Source: Sphingomonadales bacterium (GTDB lineage Bacteria; Pseudomonadota; Alphaproteobacteria; Sphingomonadales; Sphingomonadaceae). From it: a DNA stretch of 10,831 bases. The notes under the pieces were generated by a model. It searched no databases. It saw only the letters and a program-made list of their open reading frames with translations, and was not told where the DNA came from. Below are positions 5,100 through 10,831 of the stretch, in pieces; within the stretch, counting starts at the first letter, position 1, and each line of letters begins with the position of its first letter. A program made the translations under genes and the position numbers. The DNA lies in contig JAGWUU010000089.1 in NCBI GenBank assembly GCA_028868335.1, positions 1-10,831 of the forward strand, given 5' to 3'.

Positions 5100-6554
5100 A
5101 TGCGCGTGTCGCCCGTCCATCTGCAACGCCGTTCCTTCCTCGCCACCGCGGCGGTGCTTGCGCTGGTGCCGCGGCGGGCGCTTGCCCAGGAGAAGCCGAT
5201 GTTCGCCTCCAACCGTCCGGTGCCGGCCGCGCGCAAGTTCGTCAGCACGGCGGTCGAGCGCGAGATTGACCGGGTTTCCGCGCTGATCCGCGATCCCGAA
5301 CTGGCGTGGATGTTCGGCAACTGCTTTCCCAACACGCTTGATACGACTGTCAACCTTGGCATGGTCGGGGGCAAGGACGATGCCTTCGTCATCACCGGCG
5401 ACATTCCCTGCCTGTGGTTGCGCGATTCGGCGGCGCAACTGCGGCCCTACCTTCACCTCGCTCCGGGCGACGAGCCGCTCACCCACCTGTTCCGCGGGCT
5501 GATCCGTCGCCACGCGCGCTGCGTGCTGATCGATCCCTATGCCAACGCCTTCATGAAGGACCCGGCCGATCCGACCTCACTGAGCTGGTCGCGCACCGAC
5601 AGGACCGAGATGAAGCCCGGTGTGGCGGAGCGGAAATGGGAAGTCGATTCGCTGTGTTACGTGTTGCGGCTCGCCCACGACTATTGGCAGACGACTGGCG
5701 ACATCGAGCCGTTCGACGAGACCTGGGCAAAGGCCGCTCGCACCATCGTCGCCACCTTCAAGGAACAGCAACGCCGGGACGGACCCGGCCCTTACCGCTT
5801 CCAGCGGCGCAGCGACCAGCCGACCGAAACCACGCTCGCCGGAATTGGCGTGCCGACCCGCAAGACCGGCCTGATCCATTCCGCGTTCCGTCCATCGGAC
5901 GATGCCTGCACCTATCCGTGCAATATCCCCGGCAATCTCTTCGCCGTGGCGGTGCTGCGCGAGTTGGCGGAACTGGCGAGCGCCGTGCTGCATGATGTGG
6001 CGCTGGCAGGGGAGGCAACGGCGCTCGCCGCCGAGGTCGAGGCGGCGGTGATGGCCAACGGCACGATGGTCCTGCCCGACGCGCGCCAGGTCTTTGCCTA
6101 CGAGACGGACGGTTTCGGCAACCACCTGTTCATGGACGACGCCAATGTCCCGTCACTGCTCGGGCTTGCCTACCTGCGCTGCCTGCCAGCGGACTATCCC
6201 CTGTGGCGCACCACCGCCGACGCGGTGTGGAGCGAGGCCAACCCTTGGTTTTTCAAGGGGCGCGCGGCCGAAGGGATCGGCGGCCCGCACATCGGCGAGG
6301 GGCAGATCTGGCCGATGGCGATCATCCTGCGCGCGCTGTCGAGCGACGATGATGCGGTGATCGCATGGAGCCTGAAGACCCTGCGCGCCACCCATGCGGG
6401 GACCGGCTTCATGCACGAAGCGTTCGACAAGGACGATCCGGCGAAGTTCACCCGGTCGTGGGTTGCCTGGGTCAACGGGTTGTTTGGCGAATTGGTGGTG
6501 AAAGTCGCAAGGGAGCGGCCACACCTGCTGGCCGTGACTTACGACTCGCCCTGA
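5100..6554 (+). CDS. Tat-exported glycoside hydrolase family 125 protein (exo-alpha-1,6-mannosidase family)
   Basis: A 484-residue member of GH125 (MUG157/DUF1237). Characterised bacterial members are inverting exo-alpha-1,6-mannosidases acting on non-reducing mannose. The N-terminus has a twin-arginine signal (QRRSFLATAA at 9-18, hydrophobic stretch, ALA before Gln30), so it should be exported folded to the periplasm. The (alpha/alpha)6-barrel motifs are complete: TFVITGDI-like strand and LWLRDSAAQLRPYL (105-118), KWEVDSLCY (179-187), GLIHSAFRPSDDAC (257-270), IPGNLFA (276-282), MDDANVPSLL (345-354), GPHIGEGQIWPM (395-406), and TGFMHEAFDKDDPAKFTRSWVAW (435-457). By the spacing known in the pneumococcal enzyme, Asp267 or Asp268 should be the general acid and Glu440 the general base; both are present. 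The gene is alone: no transporter, TonB receptor, regulator or other glycosidase is adjacent, so the substrate is unknown. The ribosome site at the ATG is poor. The family call is firm; the activity is inferred. Confidence 0.9.
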   Translation: MRVSPVHLQRRSFLATAAVLALVPRRALAQEKPMFASNRPVPAARKFVSTAVEREIDRVSALIRDPELAWMFGNCFPNTLDTTVNLGMVGGKDDAFVITGDIPCLWLRDSAAQLRPYLHLAPGDEPLTHLFRGLIRRHARCVLIDPYANAFMKDPADPTSLSWSRTDRTEMKPGVAERKWEVDSLCYVLRLAHDYWQTTGDIEPFDETWAKAARTIVATFKEQQRRDGPGPYRFQRRSDQPTETTLAGIGVPTRKTGLIHSAFRPSDDACTYPCNIPGNLFAVAVLRELAELASAVLHDVALAGEATALAAEVEAAVMANGTMVLPDARQVFAYETDGFGNHLFMDDANVPSLLGLAYLRCLPADYPLWRTTADAVWSEANPWFFKGRAAEGIGGPHIGEGQIWPMAIILRALSSDDDAVIAWSLKTLRATHAGTGFMHEAFDKDDPAKFTRSWVAWVNGLFGELVVKVARERPHLLAVTYDSP

Positions 6555-6575
6555 ATATCGTCGGCACGAACGGGC

Positions 6576-7289
6576 TCAAGGCTTGGCGGGAGCCCAGCCG
6601 AACTCCAGCACGGATTCGCCCGCCGCTTGTCCGTGCGAATCGAAACGCCGCTCGATGATCCGGCCCGATCCCGCCGCATCGACCATCACCAGGGTCGAAC
6701 AGCGCGTGCCATAGGTTTCGTTGCGGATGAATACCGGGGAGAACACGTCCTCCGGGTCCGGCGATTCGGGCGTCTCGTCGGACAAGGCGCGAAACAGGGG
6801 GTCGGGTCCATCCTCCCGGTCCAGCCAATCGGCCAGGGCTTCTTCCAGGCGCACGGTCTTGAACCAGCGGTCGCCACGCGCTCCGTTGGAGAGGCCATGG
6901 ATCCCCGGATCGAGGTCCAGTTGCTGAGGCTCGGGCCGGTTGGTCACGAACCGAAGTCTGTCCTGATCTGCAAGCCACAGGTTGAACGGGTTCATCGTCT
7001 CGACTGCGCGCGGCGCGTTGCCGCGCAACCAGTCCGTGATCAGTGCCCCGCGCGATGCGAGTTCCGGCTTGGGATAGCCCGCCATGCGAAGGTTTGTGAC
7101 GAGGGCGAAGCGGCCTTCGCTCACGCCAAGCCATGTTCCGCCCGCCTGTAGGTCACGCCCGGCGATGATGCGTCCGTCGGCCCAGCGGGAAAGCGCGGCG
7201 GTGGGGCGGGCGTGGAACTCGTCGCGGTTGCCGATCGCGACCATGGCCCAGCGTGGATGGGCCCGCCAGGCGATCGCGGCTACGCACAT
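6576..7289 (-). CDS. NRDE/TANGO2-family protein
   Basis: A 237-residue member of the NRDE family, named for a conserved Asn-Arg-Asp-Glu near the N-terminus and including eukaryotic TANGO2. The molecular role in bacteria is not settled; the fold is related to N-terminal-nucleophile hydrolases and the eukaryotic protein has been linked to haem and lipid handling. Cys2 follows the initiator Met, as expected if it becomes the N-terminal nucleophile after Met removal. NRDEF is at 21-25, followed by HARPT, then AGRDLQAGGTWLGV (43-56), ALVTNLR (62-68), HGLSNG (131-136) and ETYGTRCSTLVMVD (191-204). The Met-Cys start at 7289 is chosen over longer frames because it places Cys at position 2. No strong ribosome site is seen. 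The gene begins 31 nt after radC on the same strand, so the two are probably cotranscribed. It converges on the GH125 gene with 21 nt between stops and no obvious terminator there. Confidence 0.88.
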   Translation of the reverse strand: MCVAAIAWRAHPRWAMVAIGNRDEFHARPTAALSRWADGRIIAGRDLQAGGTWLGVSEGRFALVTNLRMAGYPKPELASRGALITDWLRGNAPRAVETMNPFNLWLADQDRLRFVTNRPEPQQLDLDPGIHGLSNGARGDRWFKTVRLEEALADWLDREDGPDPLFRALSDETPESPDPEDVFSPVFIRNETYGTRCSTLVMVDAAGSGRIIERRFDSHGQAAGESVLEFGWAPAKP

Positions 7290-7320
7290 GGCGTCTGGGA
7301 CCGGTGTGGTTGGCGCGTCC

Positions 7321-8016
7321 TCATACCAGCCCCTTCGCTTTGAGGCTGACATACCCCTCCTTGCCGATGATCACATGATCGTGGACAACGATCCCCAGCA
7401 ACCGCCCCGCCTCGGCGATGCGGTTGGTGATCTGGATGTCGGCGCGACTGGGTTCGGGCGAGCCGGAGGGGTGGTTGTGGACCAGGATCAGTGCGCTGGC
7501 GCCAAGGTCCAGCGCCTTCTTGACCACTTCGCGTGGATGGATCGCGGCCTCGTCGATGGAGCCATCGGAGACAAGGTGGTCGAGAATCAGGCGGTTGCGC
7601 GTATCGAGGTAAAGCACCCGCACCCGCTCGTGATTGAGATGCGCCATGTCGATCGTCAGATAGTCGATCAGCGCCTGCCACGATCCCAGCACGGGCTGGT
7701 CCTGCACCCCGGTCCGGGCGAGCCGCCGGGTGGCGAGGGCAACGATCTTGATCGCCGCCGCGCTCGTCTCGCCCATGCCGGGGTGGTTGGCCAAGCCCTG
7801 CGGATCGGCGTTGAACACGCCCGCGAGCGAGCCGAATCGCGCGAGCAGCGTCTTGGCGAGTGGCTTTACGTCGCGCCGGGGGATCGCTGTCATCAGGAGG
7901 TATTCGACCAGTTCGTGATCGGCCAACGCCGCGTCGCCACCGCTGAGCAACCGCGTGCGCAAGCGCGCGCGGTGGCCTGCGCCATCGTGCTGCTGTTCGT
8001 GCGAGTCTTCAGCCAC
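7321..8016 (-). CDS. radC: RadC-family JAMM-domain protein
   Basis: A member of the RadC/UPF0758 family. The name came from a repair phenotype later traced to another gene, so its biochemical role is open; the C-terminal JAMM fold resembles metal-dependent peptidases. In the 231-residue form, a helix-hairpin-helix-like region covers about 16-95 (HRARLRTRLL, LADHELVEYLL, NHPGMGETSAAAIK). The JAMM domain follows: HERVRVLYLD (129-138) with Glu130, then HNHPSGSPEPSRAD (180-193), giving the zinc-binding H-x-H-x7-S-x2-D array His180, His182, Ser190 and Asp193. The start is uncertain. An ATG at 8082 gives 253 residues but has no ribosome site and falls on the start codon of the divergent gene. The GTG at 8016 has GGGGGGTGGAA just upstream and matches relatives that begin shortly before HRARLR. 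The NRDE gene follows 31 nt downstream. Confidence 0.92.
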   Translation of the reverse strand: MAEDSHEQQHDGAGHRARLRTRLLSGGDAALADHELVEYLLMTAIPRRDVKPLAKTLLARFGSLAGVFNADPQGLANHPGMGETSAAAIKIVALATRRLARTGVQDQPVLGSWQALIDYLTIDMAHLNHERVRVLYLDTRNRLILDHLVSDGSIDEAAIHPREVVKKALDLGASALILVHNHPSGSPEPSRADIQITNRIAEAGRLLGIVVHDHVIIGKEGYVSLKAKGLV

Positions 8017-8068
8017 TTCCACCCCCCGGTTGGTCGTGCGTTCCTTGCCTTTCGCCGGACGAGGGCGC

Positions 8069-8077
8069 AAGGGTGAG
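8069..8077 (+). promoter_or_regulatory. Shine-Dalgarno-like site of the YdbH-like gene
   Basis: AAGGGTGAG ends 3 nt before the ATG at 8081; the AAGG core is about 8 nt away. It is a usable site and the only good one near the frame's first Met. Confidence 0.45.
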
Positions 8078-8080
8078 CGC

Positions 8081-10831
8081 ATGTCCGATAGTGCTGGCGA
8101 CGAAATTCAGGCGGGGGATGAGGTTCCGACGCGCCGGAAGCTTCCGCGCGGGTGGGCTGCGGTCGGAATCGTCGTCCTTGCCTTGATTGCCGTGGCGCTG
8201 GCTATCGTCTGGTTCCAGCGCGTGTCGATCGCCAACCGCATCATTACTGCGCAGATCAACAACCGCAAACTTCCGGCGACTTACACCATCGAATCGATTG
8301 GCACCCGCACCCAGATCCTCACCAACATCGTCATCGGCGATCCGAAGCGGCCGGACATGACGATCGAGCGGGCGATCGTCGAGATCACGCCGCAATTGGG
8401 CCTGCCAACGCTCGACACTGTGACGCTGATACGGCCCCGTATCTACGGGACGTACAAGGATGCGAAGGCCAGCTTCGGCAGCCTCGACCAGATTCTGTTC
8501 CGCCAGAACACGCAGTACGCCGGGATCCCCGATCTCAACCTGACTGTGGTGGACGGACGCGGGCGGATGGACACCGATTTCGGCGTGGTCGGGCTGAAGC
8601 TGGAAGGCACCGGCAACCTGCGCAATGGCTTTTCCGGTGTGGCCGCCATGATCGCCCCGAAGCTGGCGTCCCGGGGGTGCACGGCGGACAAGGCCAGCGC
8701 CTACGGCACAATAAAGGTCGTCTCGGCCCAACCGCAGTTTTCCGGTCCGCTGCGATTCGACGCGATCAGTTGCCCTGCTCAGAAGGTCGCGGCGAAGCGC
8801 GGCGCCCTGCAACTGGCAGTCAAGACCAGCGAGCGGTTCGACACGTTTTCCGGGACCTATGATCTCGTGACGGGCGAGGCGGCGCAGGCGACCAATCGCG
8901 CCGGGCAGGTTACGGCCAAGGGCGACTATACCTTGGCCAAGGGCGACGTCACGGTCGGCTACCGTCTCGCGGCGAAGCAATTGTCCGCCGGTCCTGGAAC
9001 CGCGGGCGAACTGGCCGCCAAGGGACTGCTGCGCAGCCACGACCGGATGGCGCGGCTGGAGAGCGAGGGCGAACTCGACGGGACGGCGATCCGGCCGAGT
9101 CCGGCATTCGATCAAGCGCTGGAAGTTGCCGTGACGGCCGGAAACGGCAACCTGCTCGGACCGGCCGCATCGCAGGTTCGCGCCGCTTTGGCGCGCGAGG
9201 GGCAGAACGGCAGCCTTTCGGCAGGATACACCTGGCGCCAGGCCGGCAGCATCGGCACCCTTGTCGTGCCGCGTGCGGTTCTGCGCGGTGCAAGCGGCGC
9301 GGACCTGCTTGCCCTGTCGCGGGTCCAGCTTACCATCGGGGCAAAGGGCGGCCCGCGTTTCGTCGGCAATGTCGTGACCGGCGGCGCGGGCCTTCCGCAG
9401 ATCGAAGGGCGGGTCGAAGCGCAGGGCAACGGGGCGACGCTCGGCCAATTCACCATGGTCGAATACCGCGCCGGCGATACCCGTATCGCGCTGCCCCGGC
9501 TGGCGCTGGTCCAGCGGCACGGCGGCGAAATCGGCTTTTCGGGCTCGGCCCGGTTGACTGGTAGCCTGCCAGGGGGGCGAGCCGAAAACCTGGTCCTGCC
9601 GCTCGACGGAACATGGTCGCAGCGCCTCGGTCTTTCGGTCTGGCGCAAGTGCATGCCGGTTAACTTCGATCGCTTCGCTGTGAGCAATCTCAGCCTCGAG
9701 AAGCGCCAGTTGATACTCTGCCCCGGCTCGGAAGGCGCGATGTTGCGCGGGGATGCCCGCGGCACCCGCTTTGCCGCGGGAACGCCGTCACTGGATCTTG
9801 GTGGCAAGCTGGGGACAACGCCGATCAAGCTGAACAGCGGTCCGGTCGGTTTCGCCTGGCCGGGAACGGTGACGGCCAAGGCCATCAACGTGGTACTTGG
9901 GCCGCCCGGCGAGCCGACCTCGCTGAAGGTGACAAACCTGACGGGAACGCTTGGCGCGATGAGCAGCGGCACTTTCGCCGGAACAGAATTCAAGCTCGCC
10001 AAGGTGCCGCTCGACATGTTCGAGGGTCAGGGCAAATGGCGCTTTGGCAATGGCGATCTCGTTCTTGATGGCGCAACCTTCCGCCTCGAGGATCGCGAGG
10101 TCGATGACCGCTTCCGCCCGCTGATCGCGCGCGATGCGTCGTTGCGGCTGCATTCGACGCGGTTCGATGTCGACGCCGTGCTGCGCGAACCGAGGAGCGA
10201 CCGCGAGGTTGCCGAAGCGAAGATTGTCCACGATCTTGATACCGGGGTGGGGTTTGCCGATCTCATCGTCCGCGGCATCGTCTTCGATCGCAAGTTGCAG
10301 CCGGTCACGATCACGCCGCTGGCGCTGGGCGTTATCGCCAACGCCGATGGCACGGTGGCGGGCACCGGACGGATCGACTGGAAGGACGGCAACGTCACCA
10401 GCACCGGTCGCTTTCATACCGACAAACTCGATTTCGCGGCGGCGTTCGGTCCCGTCAAGGGAACGTCCGGCACGGTCGTTTTCACCGATCTACTGGGCCT
10501 TGTTACCGCGCCCGATCAACATCTCAAGATTGCCTCGATCAATCCGGGGATCGAGGCGACGGATGGTGATGTCTCGTTCAAGCTCGAGCCGGATCACCTG
10601 CTGGTGGTCAACGGCGCGACATGGCCGTTCCTTGATGGCGAACTACGCCTGAAGCCGACCCGGATGGTTCTCGGCGCGTCCGAAGTGCGCAATTTCACCC
10701 TTCACGTAAACGGCATCGAGGCGGCCCGCTTCGTCGAACGGATGGGGCTTGCCAACCTGTCGGCGCGCGGCCTGTTCGACGGCGACCTGCCGCTGGTGTT
10801 CGACGCCAATGGCGGGCGGATCGAGGGCGGA
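8081..10831 (+). CDS. YdbH-like intermembrane lipid-transport (AsmA/TamB-class) protein, 3' end outside the window
   Basis: An uninterrupted frame of 917 codons that runs off the window, so only the 3' end is missing. It resembles the YdbH family (Pfam 'dicarboxylate transport', now viewed as one of the AsmA-like bridge proteins with TamB and YhdP that move phospholipid across the periplasm). A basic cytoplasmic tail (RRKLPR, 18-23) precedes one transmembrane anchor (about 25-45). The rest is periplasmic, made of repeating short beta-strands (for example 170-182, 276-300, 483-495, 570-585, 725-775), as in a long beta-groove. The C-terminal part is the most typical: GPVKGTSGTVVFTDLLGLVTAP (790-811), NPGIEATDGDVSF (821-833), NGATWPFLDGELRL (844-857), and FVERMGLANLSARGLFDGDLPLVFDANGGRIEGG (884-917). 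Four cysteines (200, 231, 524, 547) fall in two pairs. In E. coli ynbE and ydbL follow ydbH; whether they do so here cannot be seen. Confidence 0.85.
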   Translation, partial: MSDSAGDEIQAGDEVPTRRKLPRGWAAVGIVVLALIAVALAIVWFQRVSIANRIITAQINNRKLPATYTIESIGTRTQILTNIVIGDPKRPDMTIERAIVEITPQLGLPTLDTVTLIRPRIYGTYKDAKASFGSLDQILFRQNTQYAGIPDLNLTVVDGRGRMDTDFGVVGLKLEGTGNLRNGFSGVAAMIAPKLASRGCTADKASAYGTIKVVSAQPQFSGPLRFDAISCPAQKVAAKRGALQLAVKTSERFDTFSGTYDLVTGEAAQATNRAGQVTAKGDYTLAKGDVTVGYRLAAKQLSAGPGTAGELAAKGLLRSHDRMARLESEGELDGTAIRPSPAFDQALEVAVTAGNGNLLGPAASQVRAALAREGQNGSLSAGYTWRQAGSIGTLVVPRAVLRGASGADLLALSRVQLTIGAKGGPRFVGNVVTGGAGLPQIEGRVEAQGNGATLGQFTMVEYRAGDTRIALPRLALVQRHGGEIGFSGSARLTGSLPGGRAENLVLPLDGTWSQRLGLSVWRKCMPVNFDRFAVSNLSLEKRQLILCPGSEGAMLRGDARGTRFAAGTPSLDLGGKLGTTPIKLNSGPVGFAWPGTVTAKAINVVLGPPGEPTSLKVTNLTGTLGAMSSGTFAGTEFKLAKVPLDMFEGQGKWRFGNGDLVLDGATFRLEDREVDDRFRPLIARDASLRLHSTRFDVDAVLREPRSDREVAEAKIVHDLDTGVGFADLIVRGIVFDRKLQPVTITPLALGVIANADGTVAGTGRIDWKDGNVTSTGRFHTDKLDFAAAFGPVKGTSGTVVFTDLLGLVTAPDQHLKIASINPGIEATDGDVSFKLEPDHLLVVNGATWPFLDGELRLKPTRMVLGASEVRNFTLHVNGIEAARFVERMGLANLSARGLFDGDLPLVFDANGGRIEGG

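Noticed and set aside
4981..5513. minus-strand frames and N-terminal extensions of purB through the divergent region into GH125
   Set aside because: They pass upstream of a good ribosome site and show no family similarity; the short purB start is normal for the family.
6555..6575. terminator between the convergent GH125 and NRDE genes
   Set aside because: The 21-nt gap holds no stable stem with a T-run; the nearest GGGCT/AGCCC pairing has a long loop and lies in the NRDE coding end.
8009..9520. 503-residue open frame on the minus strand opposite the YdbH-like gene
   Set aside because: It is antisense to a frame with clear family motifs, is rich in Arg/Gly/Pro/Ala with no recognisable domain, and reflects the codon bias of the true gene.
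1..10831. mobile element, CRISPR array, prophage or defence system
   Set aside because: No transposase, integrase, direct-repeat array, target-site duplication or defence domain was seen on either strand; all sizeable frames with real motifs are housekeeping or envelope genes.

Overview
The window looks like ordinary chromosomal DNA of a GC-rich alphaproteobacterium, most likely Sphingomonadales (Novosphingobium, Sphingomonas or Erythrobacter type). The grounds are the strong G/C third-position bias and the family flavour of the proteins: a short LapA protein next to PyrF, a SIMPL-domain periplasmic protein, the RadC form with an HRARLR N-terminus, and a YdbH-type protein. No mobile element, phage gene, tRNA, rRNA or CRISPR array is visible. 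No gap between genes exceeds about 120 bp.

Layout. (1) 27-488 (+): a small secreted beta-barrel protein, closed by a hairpin terminator shared with the convergent trpF. (2) 540-4980 (-): six co-directional genes, in transcription order purB, lapA, pyrF, a GNAT acetyltransferase, a SIMPL-domain protein and trpF. lapA/pyrF and pyrF/GNAT overlap by 4 nt, so translational coupling is likely. A perfect 14-bp inverted repeat lies between the SIMPL gene and trpF. (3) 4981-5099: a divergent intergenic region with a candidate purB promoter and a 12-bp palindrome. (4) 5100-6554 (+): a Tat-exported GH125 (exo-alpha-1,6-mannosidase family) protein. (5) 6576-8016 (-): radC followed by an NRDE/TANGO2-family gene. 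(6) 8081 to the window end (+): a long YdbH-like AsmA/TamB-class envelope protein whose 3' end lies outside the window. It is open for all 917 codons to the last base.

How the genes relate. purB, pyrF and trpF serve purine, pyrimidine and tryptophan synthesis, three pathways that draw on PRPP, so their co-direction is metabolically coherent. The barrel protein, LapA, the SIMPL protein, GH125 and the YdbH-like protein are all envelope or exported products. The arrangement differs from common ones: lapA-pyrF is present without lapB, trpF is separated from pyrF by two unrelated genes, and trpF is not followed by trpB/trpA.

I found no convincing candidate for an undescribed multi-gene system. 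The points most worth following are the isolated Tat-GH125, the inverted repeat before trpF, the rearranged pyrF/trpF neighbourhood, and the cysteine pairs in the YdbH-like protein.
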